Position numbers and translations under genes: made by a program. From assembly GCA_011947345.1 (NCBI GenBank), contig JAAVTG010000114.1:81150-145149 (forward strand): a stretch of DNA of 64,000 nucleotides, written 5' to 3'. This stretch comes from Phytophthora quininea (lineage: Eukaryota; Oomycota; Peronosporomycetes; Peronosporales; Peronosporaceae). The notes beneath the pieces were generated by a model, which had not been told where the DNA came from, did no database searches, and was given only the letters and a program-made list of their open reading frames with translations. How positions within the stretch are numbered: position 1 is the stretch's first letter; every line of letters begins with the position of its first letter. Below, piece by piece: positions 31,202 to 42,278 of this stretch.

Positions 31202-34200
31202 TTACTCTATTGCTGCCTCGTCCTCCTCTGTCGAGCTGCTCGTCGCCGAGGCGGCGTTGGGCGTGGTCTGCTTCTCTGCGGCCTTCTTGTCTTTGCCTTT
31301 GCTGGATGGAGCTCGTTTGCGCTCCTGCTTGGCCTGCTCGATGCGGGCGCGCACGGCCTCCAGTGGCGCGTAGCTGGCGTCGTCCATGAGCGGCAGCAGT
31401 GCACGACGCAGGCTGTTGTACATCTCCGGGTACAGACTCTCCTCCTGAGCGAGCATCTTTTTAATGCGATGGCGCTCCTTGGGCTCCTCGAAGCAGGCGG
31501 GGCAGTTCTCATTAATCACGGGCAAACGCGAGTCGTAGGCAAACTTCTTCAGCTCGACCTCGCGCACGTAGGCCAGCGGACGCAGCACTTGGATGTCGCG
31601 CTGGTCGTTCCAGTACTTGGCCTTCATAGTACGAAGCTGTCCATTGTGCATGGCCGACATGAAGAAACTCTCGGCCAAATCATCGAGGTGCTGAGCCAGC
31701 ACCAGCTTGTTGAAACCCTCCTTACGGCAGCACGTGTACAGCACACCGCGTTTCATGCGAGCGCAGTAGCTGCACAACGAGTCGCCATTCATCTCGCACG
31801 TGGCGCGCTCGATGATGTTCTCCGAGAGGTAGAAATACGGCACGCCCAACGCTCGCATGTACTCTTTCAGAGGGCTCGGATCAAACGACGGCGTCTGAGG
31901 GTCCACCGTAGCGCAGGCCAGCTCGAAGCGAACTGGGGCTCGCTTCTGGAAGCGCAGCAACACGTGCAACAAGCTCAGCGAGTCCTTGCCGCCAGACACA
32001 CCCAGCAGCAATCGGTCTCCGTCCTGGATCATATCCCACTGCATCATTGCCTGCCCCACCCAGCGCATGAGCTTCTTCGGGGGCGTAGGGAACAACTTCG
32101 TAGCCGCTGTCTTCTGCGCCATGGCTGTCGTAGTCTCCTGTACAGTGGCTGCTGTTACACCAAGTCCACACGTTGGTGGAGTACGCACTGAGCAGCGGCT
32201 GGTGCTACATTTGCCCGTGCTGCAGACATCCGTAGCCTTCTTCGTGGTAGTGACTGGGGTTTCAGCAACGTCAGGTCCATTCGATGTCGAGCGAAGAGGG
32301 TATTTGCCACCAGTCTGCCGATCATTGTCAGCCGAACCACTAAACGCCTTTGCGTCGTTGATAGTGCCGTTCGCTGGGGCTGGAGTCGCTGGAACGGGGC
32401 AGCACGTCCCTGTTGCGCATACTGGGGCAGGAGCAGGTGCAGCGCCGGCGACTTTTTCCACTGACCTCTGAGCTCTCCAGTCTGGTATCGTGCAGGTTGA
32501 TACGGCCCTCGGATAATCTCAGTCAGCATCGGCTTCTCTCCTCTCTTAACGGCCTCTGCTGCCTCTGAAGGATACACAAACCAGCGAAGTGCGTCGTCGT
32601 CCGCTTGCTCAAGCATTTGAGAAGCAGAAGCGGACACTACCTGGGACGAACTGCTCTTCTCACTCATGAGGTCCGCCAGCCTCCGTGCCTCTGCCAAGTT
32701 TTCTGCCCGGTGAGCAGTCAGCTCCTTCTCGTCGCCGCTCAGAGTTTGCGATCGAGTTTTCTCTTCAAGCGAAGTTGCGAAATGCGAAAGCCACTTGCGG
32801 AAGGGAACTTGGTGAAGCGAGTTGTGTGTTTCCACGCGCCACTTTTGTGGTTGAATTTGTACTGCGGAAGGAACTTCCAGCCGTCCGTTGCTACGAAATG
32901 CACGGCAGCGAGCACATATTCGAGCTCCGACTCGCTTATGAAGTACGGGAAGCTCATTCGCGTGAAGCCAGGACGCAGCATTTCCTTCTTATCGATCAGC
33001 GCGCGTTCAAGAGCGAGCACATCGTGTCTGGCGAGTCCTAGCAGTCTCGTGGCGTACGGACCGGCACACTGGCAGCCGCCACGCGTCTGAATCCCAAAGA
33101 GATCGTTCAGCAGCGCGCACAAAGTTGTAGTGCAGAAATCGCTCACCGAAGCGCACCAGGAAAGAGAAGACGGGGATCTGCTCCACCTTCTCGCTATGGC
33201 GACCCAGCAGCACGATGTGGTCGTTCTGACTCAGCGACTCGCGCACACGTTGCACATTGCGGCGTTCCAGGGCCATGATGTTCTTCACACCCACACGCTG
33301 CTTCAGCTCAAAGGCGAGGCCCAGTCGTATGCTGCCCAAAATGTCGGGCGTTCCTCCCTCTTCACGCTCGGCACGGTTTGACAGGTAGCGGTGGTCGTTC
33401 TCCGTGACGAAAAGACCGTTCCACCGCCTGGGGTGGTCGGCACTGCGTTGGTAAGCAGTCGCTTCTTCACAACGAGCACTCCAGGGGACCCGGGACCGCC
33501 AATAAACTTGTGACCGGAGATGAACACTGCGTCCTTGTAGACAAACGGAAGCAGCTTCTCATCGGTCACCACGGGGTTCATGTCGATCTTGACGTACGGC
33601 GCACACGTCGCGTAGTCCCAGCAGGCCAGCGCGCCATTTTGATGCAGCAACGCCGAGACTGCGTTTACGTCCGTCAGCACGCCAGTAAGATTCGACGCTG
33701 CCGAGAACGCCCCGATCTTCAGCGGTCGGTCCGCGTAGACCTGCAGCTGTTGCTCCAGCGCCTTGAGGTCCATCTCTCCGTTGTCATCTTCAGGGATCGA
33801 CACTATCTCTGCCGCGCTCTCCCGCCACGGCAGCAGGTTCGAATGGTGCTCAAACGGCCCGGCAAAGACCACGGGTCTCTGCTTCGGGTCGTTCCCAGTG
33901 AATTGCAGGCCGAGCAGCCACCAACTTGTTCACTGCACTGGTGGAGCCCTGTCCCGTAAACAGCACGCAGTCCTCCGCCCCGCGCCCCGTGATTTTGGCG
34001 TTGACCGCCTGCGCGACGATCTGCCTTGCCTCATGGCGGAAGCATGTGGTCTGCAGCCCCGTGATGGACGTGGTGGTGTGCGTGTTGCCGTAGAGAGGCG
34101 CGACCTCCGAGAGCAGATAGTCCTCGATGCACTGCAGCGGCTTGGAGCTGGCGGTGAAGTCTGCATAGCTCAAGACGCGCGGGCCGAAGGGCGAGTCGAA

Positions 34201-34362
34201 GAGCGAGCGTCTGCCCACGACGTTCTGGGCGATGATCTGTACAGTCTCGAGTGCAGCGACGTCCACCTGCTCCTGGTTGGCGTCCTGGATCTGCGGCGTG
34301 AGGTCCTCCTCCAGCTCCTCGCAGAAGAAGCGAGCGGCAGCGCCCTCGTCCGGCAGCGCCAT
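31202..34362 (-). CDS. Class-V aminotransferase (cysteine desulfurase-like) fused to TtcA-type tRNA 2-thiolation domain
   Basis: N-terminal part (34362 to about 32470): fold-type I PLP enzyme with YADFTASSKPLQ, YGNTHTTTSITGLQTT, HHSNLLPWRES, CWDYATCAPYVKIDMNP, FISGHKFIGGPGSPGVLVVK (PLP lysine) and the RGGCQCAGP active-site cysteine loop. C-terminal part (about 32460-31202): Cys-rich linker (VCATGTCCPVP, CSTGKCSTSRC), then a PP-loop ATPase with LLGVSGGKDSLSLLHVL, CSYC (Fe-S/zinc pair), LAQHLDDLAESFF and NENCPACFEEP, all TtcA hallmarks. TtcA makes 2-thiocytidine in tRNA, with sulfur from a desulfurase. The two parts abut at a five-A run near 32455; one missing base there would fuse them. Other apparent slips lie near 33930, 33410, 33122 and 32750. 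There is no stop-start gap between the domains, so one polypeptide is likely. Confidence 0.72.
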
Positions 34363-34635
34363 TGTGCTACAGTCAGATAATGCGATGACCAGCCGTTGGT
34401 ACCACTTTTGTTTTGGTACATGGCTACACAACTTCAACTTGTTGAGTTTCTCCTTCCCATCGGAAGATCGGTCAGGAAGCTGCTGCAAACCGAATCAATG
34501 CGTCATCGACTGTGGCGTTGACGTCGTCAGCTCCGCGTTGCAAACGGTTCGCACACGCGGATTGCAAAAGTGGACACCGCGGTGAACAATTCGCCACTCA
34601 TTTTGCACTTCCCGATTCCCCACCTTCCGGACACG
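34363..34635. promoter_or_regulatory. Divergent intergenic region with an initiator-like motif for the NLP gene
   Basis: Separates two divergent starts. CTCATTTTGCACTTC at 34597-34611 closely matches the oomycete Inr-FPR consensus (CTCATTYYNCAWTTT) 24 bp upstream of the NLP ATG. By eye match only. Confidence 0.5.
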
Positions 34636-35367
34636 ATGAACTTGGCGGTACTTCTCTTCGCTGCAGCTGCTGCCTTCCCTCCGGTCGCCGCCGCCAGCAT
34701 CGACTACGATGCAGTGGCGCCATTCCCGCAGCCCGAGCCGGCCACCGCGTCAGAGAAGACCGCCATCACCTTCAAGCCTTCGCTTCGCATCGACAGCGGG
34801 TGCTTCCCATACCCTGCCGTCAATGAAGCCGGGGAGACCAGCGCGGGGCTCAAACTGTCCATCTTCAGTGGCAGTAAATGCAAGGGTCGACTCTGGGCTC
34901 GCAGGTGTACGGGCGAGCCGTTTGGTATAACGGTCTTTGGGCCATCATGTACGCGTGGTATTTCCCGCAAGACAAGCCCAGCTTTCTCAGCTTCAAAAGG
35001 GCCAGCTCCACGACTGGGCTAACGTCGTGGTGTGGCTGAACAACCCCGAGGTGGAGAGGCCGACGATGATCGGCGTGTCCCCTCATCTTTCGTGAAGACG
35101 TACTCCAAGTACACGCCACCCCCTGCGGACGGTCTCAATGGCATGACCTGCATGATCAACTACCTGGGCGACGCCAACAACAATGGCTATCACACAGTCG
35201 ATACGACTTGGAAGACCGGCGGAGAGCTGCAGGACCTCATCATGTGGGAGCAACTCACAGATGAAGCGCGAAATGCTCTCACCGAGGCGAACTTTGGGGA
35301 GAACGCCAAAGTCCCGTTGATAGACGCCCATTTCGAGGAGAACCTGAAGCTGGCCTGGCCGTACTAA
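34636..35367 (+). pseudogene. NLP (necrosis- and ethylene-inducing peptide 1-like) gene, frame-broken
   Basis: A signal peptide (NLAVLLFAAAAAFPPVAA) is followed by recognisable NPP1-family segments: IDYDAVAPFPQP near the N-terminus, IDSGCFPYPAVN, and in a later frame NGMTCMINYLGDANNNGYH and a C-terminal LAWPY. The homology changes frame at least twice between about 34870 and 35095, so no single open frame covers the domain. The central heptapeptide that in cytotoxic NLPs reads GHRHDWE is degenerate here (only LHDWAN is recognisable), so even an intact product would probably be a non-cytolytic type. It is secreted if expressed. Whether the breaks are real or sequencing losses is unresolved. 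Confidence 0.7.
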
Positions 35368-35539
35368 TTGTGCGACTCAATAGCCTTCGTGTTCCGACCC
35401 CTGCCTGTATCATCGTTTGATTTTTTATCGATCCTCAGAACCGAGGCTTATTATTATTCGCACTCGAGCAGAGCAGCTCATTAATCAAATCACCGCCAAC
35501 AGCAATCTTCGTTTTGTCTTCGCATAAGGTTAGCTGCCA

Positions 35540-37749
35540 ATGGATATGGCGGCTGAGCAATTGGACCAACACACCGACGATAGCTCCACCACGGACACTC
35601 CCTCGGACTCAAACAACACTATGGAGCCTCAGGCGCCAGTCTACAGCTTGAGTGACCACGAGATCGCTTCCGTCCTCAAGGAAAGCGACCACCGCATGAC
35701 GGTGGCCACCGCGACCTCGTCTGTGGGAGGTGACGACGATGACGTTGAGGCAGAAGTCGACGACGAAGGAGAAGTTGAACCGCTCGACGAGCAGCTGCTG
35801 CACGACATCGCCGACAACATGATCGGCCGCAACATGCCGTTCGAGTCGCCGTTCGGCACCAAGGCGCAGTGCTACGCCGACTACACGGCCAGCGGCAAGG
35901 CCATCGAGAGTATCGAGCAGTTCATGCGCAACGAGGTCATGCCGACGTACGGCAACACGCACACCACCACGTCGGTGACGGGGCTGCAGACGACGTCGTT
36001 CCGCGAGGAGGCTCGCCAGATCATCGCCAAGGCGGTGAACGCACGCCTCCGCGGCAGCGGACCCCATGACGTGGTCATCTTCTCGGGCCAGGGCTGCACC
36101 AGCGCCATCAACAAGTTCATCACGGCCCTGGGTCTCAACAACATGCGTCGCCACCACCGCCCCAACAAACGCCCAGTGATCTTCACGTGTCCGTTCTCGC
36201 ACCACTCGAACCTGCTGCCGTGGCGCGAGCTCATGGCGGTCGACGTGGTGGAGATCCCGGAGGCCACGACCGGCGGCCTCGACCTGAAGGAGCTGGAGCG
36301 CCAGCTGCAGAGCTACGAGGGTCGCCCGCTCAAGATCGGCACGTTCGCCGCGGCGTCCAACCTCACCGGAATGCTGGCGGACGTCAACAAGGTGTCCACG
36401 CTGCTTCACAAATACGGCGCCCTGTCGTGTTGGGACTACGCGACGTGCGCGCCGTACGTCGACATCGACATGAACCCGAAGGACAAGCTGGCGTACAAGG
36501 ACGCCGTGTTCTTCTCGGGCCACAAGTTCGTCGGCGGGCCGGGCTCTCCCGGTGTGCTGGTGGTCAAAAGGAGTTTGATGCAAAACGAGGTGCCGACGAT
36601 GCCTGGTGGCGGTACCGTGCTGTTCGTCACGGAGAAGGCCCATAGCTACCTCGCCAACAAGGTGGAGCGCGAGGAGGGCGGCACCCCCGACATCCTGGGC
36701 AGCATCCGTCTCGGTCTCGCCTTCGAGCTCAAGCAGCGCGTGGGTCCCAAACACATCATGGACCTGGAGCGCCAGCACGTGAAACGCGTGAAGGAGGTGC
36801 TAGGTCAGAACGACCACATCGTGCTGCTGGGCCACGACAACGTGGACCGGCTGCCGGTGTTCTCGTTCCTGGTGCGCTTCGGCGACCGGTTCCTGCACCA
36901 CAACTTCGTGTGCGCGCTGCTGAACGACCTGTTCGGCATCCAGGCTCGCGGCGGCTGCCAGTGCGCCGGTCCGTTCGGAGCCCGACTGCTGGGTCTGAGC
37001 CGCGAGCACATCGTGGCTCTGGGCTACGCGGTGGTGGCGAAGGACGAGGTGCTGAAGCCAGGCGTGTCCCGCATGAGCTTTCCGTACTTCGCGGACGCCG
37101 CCGAGGTGGAGTACGTCCTGGACGCGGTTACCTTCGTGGCCGACCACGGCTGGAAGTTCCTGCCGCAGTACGAGTACGACCCGCACAATGGCGCGTGGCG
37201 TCACGAGTCCCGTTCGCAGTCGTCGTTCCCGGCCAAGAAGTACCTGTCGAGCATGCAGTTCGACGACGCGGAGACTGTGCGCGCGTCGGTGTGCGCTGCT
37301 CCGATTTACAACATCGAGGCCCACCGCCGCGAGAACCTCGAGCAGGCTGCCGTGTTGGCGGACGCGTGCATGAAGGAGGCCGCGTCGGCCGAGGAGGTGG
37401 TCGAGGGTCAGAAGCTGGTGGCAAGTCACGAGTGGCTGCGCTGGTTCACATACCCGCACGAGGCGGTGGCCGCGTTCAAAAGACGGGTGAAAAGCCTGCT
37501 CTCGCCGAGAAGGTTGAGGGCCCGGTGCAGCCGCAGCGCTATCTGGACGGGTCGGTCCACCGCGTTTGGGACGGCGTGCCGTCGCTGGGCAAGATGAAGC
37601 GGAGTTTGGTGGGTCGCGTGGTGATGAAGGTGTTCATGCAGGCGGAGCTGGACGCGATGAAGGACAAGCGTACGAACGACGAGAAGAGCGTGTTGAATGA
37701 GGAGGAGGCGTTGTGCGCCGTGTTCGGCGGATTACTGATGTGCAAGTAG
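35540..37749 (+). CDS. Class-V aminotransferase (cysteine desulfurase-like), copy 2, near intact
   Basis: The open frame covers 646 residues of real coding sequence before a slip at the A run 37478-37481; homology continues in the next frame to the stop at 37749 (NEEEALCAVFGGLLMCK). Acidic, low-complexity N-terminus (DDDDVEAEVDDEGEVEP), then the PLP fold: YADYTASGKAIESIEQF, YGNTHTTTSVTGLQTTSF, SGQGCTSAINKF, HHSNLLPWRELM, CWDYATCAPYVDIDMNP, SGHKFVGGPGSPGVLVVK (Lys329 binds PLP) and RGGCQCAGPFGARLLG (Cys473, Cys475). The loop cysteine fits a desulfurase or lyase rather than a plain transaminase. Substrate not established. Unlike copies 3-6 it keeps the five-C run at 36684-36688, so GGTPDILGSIRLG is in frame. 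No TtcA domain follows. Confidence 0.85.
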
Positions 37750-37869
37750 GTGTTAGTGACGGAATTGCCACATCAAAAATTTAAACGTAAGGCGCATAGC
37801 GGTACGACCTTTGTCGAAGCGCTTTAAAGAAATAAACCAGTTAGTGCTTCGTCGAGTCAATGGTCCGAC

Positions 37870-38628
37870 AGCGGTGTACACATCGACCAGGACATTTCCT
37901 AGACGACGTCCCAATCTTCGGGCCCTTCGACCCCCACGGAGCAGACCTCGTCGGCGTTGCAGTCCTCTCCTTCCACAAGCAGCCCGGACGATGGCAAGAA
38001 TGAAGTCCAGACCGTCGCAGCTAGCACGGATGCCAGAACTATCGACGGCACCAGTACCGTTCAAAAGAAATGACGAGTATCCCGGACGGCACGTGGCCCA
38101 CCAGCACAGCCACCGTCCGATAATCGGAACCGTACACGATCAAGGCGGCGAAGTCTTCGTCTTCGACGGAAAAATGTAAACCTTCGAGCGCTCCGACATC
38201 ATACCATTGACAACGTCTCGTGTGTGGGGACGCCCTGAGTGTAAAGGGCGGCTCGGCCTCTAGTGTGATGAAGGTCATCGGTGGTGGTGCTCGTCCGGCA
38301 GACGACAAGGTAATCCAGCACAACGGTCTCAGATCGACAGCTTCTATGGTGAAGATGTGAGCAAGCTCTACCGTTCCTGCGATGACAAGCAGCGCAAGGT
38401 GGATGTGTCCAACGTATATGTGGTGAGCCCGACCAACGCCATCGTGACGGTCACCAAGAATTACAACGATGAGGCCACCCTGAGCCAAATCCACGGCAAG
38501 TCGAACGAGAAAAAGGCGGTCAAGATCTGCCAGTGGTCTCAGGGCGACGCCGATGATGAGCCCACGATTATCGGCAACGGGCCGTTGGGGAAGCTCTGCC
38601 AGTACTCGGAGAGCGACGCGATGATGTG
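37870..38628 (+). pseudogene. PL3-type pectate lyase, decayed copy with Ser/Thr/Pro-rich linker
   Basis: On the plus strand, a Ser/Thr/Pro/Gln-rich stretch (37900-38060) precedes pieces of a polysaccharide lyase family 3 domain in changing frames: EVFVFDGKM, TFERSDI, ISVKGGSASSVMKVIGGGA, DDKVIQHNG, SKLYRSCDDKQRKVDVSNVY, and a closing KICQWSQGDADDEPTI then KLCQYSESDA. No signal peptide was found and several parts of the domain are missing, so this is a relic rather than a simple homopolymer artefact. Family members are secreted and cleave demethylated pectin. Confidence 0.65.
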
Positions 38629-39257
38629 AAGAGGTCATCCATTGACGTTAAACGCTAACTCTGTTAGAGTCCTCGGATATTAGCGTTCACTGAGTAATCG
38701 GACAATATACCATAACAACAACAAAAAACTCTACAAGAGTCCTGACATCTCTCGAGGCATAGCCTTATACTTTTGGTTGCTTTAAATACGGATGGCTTCT
38801 TGCGGCGAAGTTGTATCTGCATCTTTCGATGCAGTTGATCCGGCAGTGGTCTATGATAGACAGTGCCTTGACCCTTGGAATTTTTCAACAAAGTAATTAT
38901 CGCCTTGCCACCCCACTGTCCACTGGTAAGATTTGGCGTCTTCTGGGGTCTTGAGCCGTTGTCCGTGCGCTAAGCTGGTGCTGTTGATCGGTCTCGAACC
39001 CTGTATCCACATCTGCGCTGTTCGCAGTGCTATTGCTTGTGCCAGTGCAGCGACTGCGTCCTGCAGCAACTTGTTCACTAACTCTTGGAGCGTAAAATAC
39101 TCCGAGAGTGACGTGCACATCAGCAAACAAGTTTAGAATGAATGTGAGGGCCCTGGAAGTGGCGCGAAGTAGAGTACTTCCCCTTGAGCCAAGCAGCGAA
39201 GACGTACCAAATAGATATGTACGTTTCTTCCTCACGCTGAGCGACACCACCAACAAT
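38629..39257. other. Intergenic, no confident gene
   Basis: A minus frame at 38851-39126 (FTLQELVNKLLQDAVAALAQ) has coding-like amphipathic composition but no recognised family and no clear start. Otherwise AT-rich with no structure noted. Confidence 0.35.
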
Positions 39258-41514
39258 CCGACAAATCCCAAGAGCTGGCGTCAACTTACTCCGTCTTCGG
39301 ATGAGCTAGGATGTCTTCAAGGACAACATATCTATTATTTTTACCCACGTTGAGCGACAACTCGGCATCCCGGCTAGAAAGCTCAGATAAACACGGCTCT
39401 AGTACCAATGAGCTACAATTATTGATACGCTGGAGTGCTATAAAACAAGGCACTAACCGGGCTACCACTCGAAGCCACGTTCTCCTTAGCTAAGTACAAG
39501 TTCGGACCCTCGATCGGGTTACTGGCATTTTCGGGAGCCACCGAACACGGCGCACAACGCCTCCTCCTCATTCAACACGCTCTTCTCGTCGTTCGTACGC
39601 TTGTCCTTCATCGCGTCCAGCTCCGCCTGCATGAACACCTTCATCACCACGCGACCCACCAAACTCCGCTTCATCTTGCCCAGCGACGGCACGCCGTCCC
39701 AAACGCGGTGGACCGACCCGTCCAGATAGCGCTGCGGCTGCACCGGGCCCTCAACCTTCTCGGCGAGCAGGCTTTTCACCCGTCTTTTTGAACGCGGCCA
39801 CCGCCTCGTGCGGGTATGTGAACCAGCGCAGCCACTCGTGACTTGCCACCAGCTTCTGACCCTCGACCACCTCCTCGGCCGACGCGGCCTCCTTCATGCA
39901 CGCGTCCGCCAACACGGCAGCCTGCTCGAGGTTCTCGTGGCGGTGGGCCTCGATGTTGTAAATCGGAGCAGCGCACACCGACGCGCGCACAGTCTCCGCG
40001 TCGTCGAACTGCATGCTCGACAGGTACTTCTTGGCCGGGAACGACGACTGCGAACGGGACTCGTGACGCCACGCGCCATTGTGCGGGTCGTACTCGTACT
40101 GCGGCAGGAACTTCCAGCCGTGGTCGGCCACGAAGGTAACCGCGTCCAGGACGTACTCCACCTCGGCGGCGTCCGCGAAGTACGGAAAGCTCATGCGGGA
40201 CACGCCTGGCTTCAGCACCTCGTCCTTCGCCACCACCGCGTAGCCCAGAGCCACGATGTGCTCGCGGCTCAGACCCAGCAGTCGGGCTCGAACGGACCGG
40301 CGCACTGGCAGCCGCCGCGAGCCTGGATGCCGAACAGGTCGTTCAGCAGCGCGCACACGAAGTTGTGGTGCAGGAACCGGTCGCCGAAGCGCACCAGGAA
40401 CGAGAACACCGGCAGCCGGTCCACGTTGTCGTGGCCCAGCAGCACGATGTGGTCGTTCTGACCTAGCACCTCCTTCACGCGTTTCACGTGCTGGCGCTCC
40501 AGGTCCATGATGTGTTTGGGACCCACGCGCTGCTTGAGCTCGAAGGCGAGACCGAGACGGATGCTGCCCAGGATGTCGGGGTGCCGCCCTCCTCGCGCTC
40601 CACCTTGTTGGCGAGGTAGCTATGGGCCTTCTCCGTGACGAACAGCACGGTACCGCCACCAGGCATCGTCGGCACCTCGTTTTGCATCAAACTCCTTTTG
40701 ACCACCAGCACACCGGGAGAGCCCGGCCCGCCGACGAACTTGTGGCCCGAGAAGAACACGGCGTCCTTGTACGCCAGCTTGTCCTTCGGGTTCATGTCGA
40801 TGTCGACGTACGGCGCGCACGTCGCGTAGTCCCAACACGACAGGGCGCCGTATTTGTGAAGCAGCGTGGACACCTTGTTGACGTCCGCCAGCATTCCGGT
40901 GAGGTTGGACGCCGCGGCGAACGTGCCGATCTTGAGCGGGCGACCCTCGTAGCTCTGCAGCTGGCGCTCCAGCTCCTTCAGGTCGAGGCCGCCGGTCGTG
41001 GCCTCCGGGATCTCCACCACGTCGACCGCCATGAGCTCGCGCCACGGCAGCAGGTTCGAGTGGTGCGAGAACGGACACGTGAAGATCACTGGGCGTTTGT
41101 TGGGGCGGTGGTGGCGACGCATGTTGTTGAGACCCAGGGCCGTGATGAACTTGTTGATGGCGCTGGTGCAGCCCTGGCCCGAGAAGATGACCACGTCATG
41201 GGTCCGCTGCCGCGGAGGCGTGCGTTCACCGCCTTGGCGATGATCTGGCGAGCCTCCTCGCGGAACGACGTCGTCTGCAGCCCCGTCACCGACGTGGTGG
41301 TGTGCGTGTTGCCGTACGTCGGCATGACCTCGTTGCGCATGAACTGCTCGATACTCTCGATGGCCTTGCCGCTGGCCGTGTAGTCGGCGTAGCACTGCGC
41401 CTTGGTGCCGAACGGCGACTCGAACGGCATGTTGCGGCCGATCATGTTGTCGGCGATGTCGTGCAGCAGCTGCTCGTCGAGCGGTTCAACTTCTCCTTCG
41501 TCGTCGACTTCTGC
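39258..41514. repeat. Left unit of a 2.26 kb direct repeat (aminotransferase copy 3 with 3' flank)
   Basis: Begins CCGACAAATCCCAAGAGC and matches 42279-44539 base for base except for four missing bases (two near 39770, one near 40290, one near 41205) and a few substitutions. The unit includes about 260 bp of 3' flank and most of the gene but stops inside the acidic N-terminal region. The duplication period is 3,021 bp. Confidence 0.92.
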
Positions 41515-41726
41515 TCCATTGTCACCGCTTGACGTGACCAAGCCGTTCACAGTACTGTTTAAACTGGACGACGTGGCCGATAGGTTCTCACGATTCTTTT
41601 GGTCGAGGCCAAAATCAATAGAAGATGTGGTGGTGTTGGCGAGGGATTGGAGTTGGGCGATGAGAGGTCTTTTAGGGGCTCGGGAGCACTGGTTCGTGGC
41701 GAGGAGTTATCATCGACAATTAGCAT
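39519..41726 (-). pseudogene. Class-V aminotransferase, copy 3, frame-broken
   Basis: From the ATG at 41726 the start is LIVDDNSSPRTSAPEPLKD, similar to copy 4, but the acidic segment is shortened (NGAEVDDEGEVEPLDEQ). The PLP core is almost identical to copies 2 and 4. Breaks: a slip near 41610; a lost G near 41205 (RLRGSGP then shift); GGGG at 40578-40581 instead of five; a lost C near 40290; and a two-base loss near 39770 that separates GEKPA from the tail KVEGPVQPQRY. The last is a dinucleotide loss not shared with copy 4. Most of the breaks are also absent from copy 4, so this copy is the one most likely to be a true pseudogene. Confidence 0.72.
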
Positions 41727-42278
41727 GATCGTTGGTTGACTCCTCGGCAAAAGGAACTTGGGAGGAGCGTTTACTAGAGTCTTGGCTCTTTGAGAAATGA
41801 GAGTGTTTTGACAGCAGAGCCGAATGCCAATGGCTAAGACCTGCTCTGACGGCTGCTGCGTCTGGGCGCGGTGGATGGAGGTCCAAAGGATCGGGACACG
41901 AAGATATTCAATCGCACGTCATGCCGCCGTTCGACTAGTCTATCCAAATCCCATCCCGACAACACCACAGAAAAGGGTGTCTCCTTTGACCGTGTCTCGA
42001 CAGACACGGTCAGAGAACCCGGTCTCGTCACAAGCATTGCTTATTTTGCCCGTACGTAAGTGCAATCGCATGAATTCGTTTAGTTTGTTCCAACCGAAAA
42101 CCAAATATTCGCCACAGTGCACCAGGTCTATCGGTGCATGTAGCATGATCTCGGAGACGTGTTTGAATGCAAAATTGCTTAGCTCAGCAATCCGCAGTCG
42201 CATCGCGGAGATTCGAGAGCTTTGGCCACGGCAAACGGTGCGATCCTCGGTGGCCTCGAACAGGTCCAGCCGATGAAC
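41727..42278. other. Spacer between direct repeats
   Basis: Unique to this position between the two units. A minus frame at 41940-42305 contains APIDLVHCGEYLVFGWNKLNEF, coding-like but unrecognised and without a clear start. It may be a fragment of a captured gene. Confidence 0.35.
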
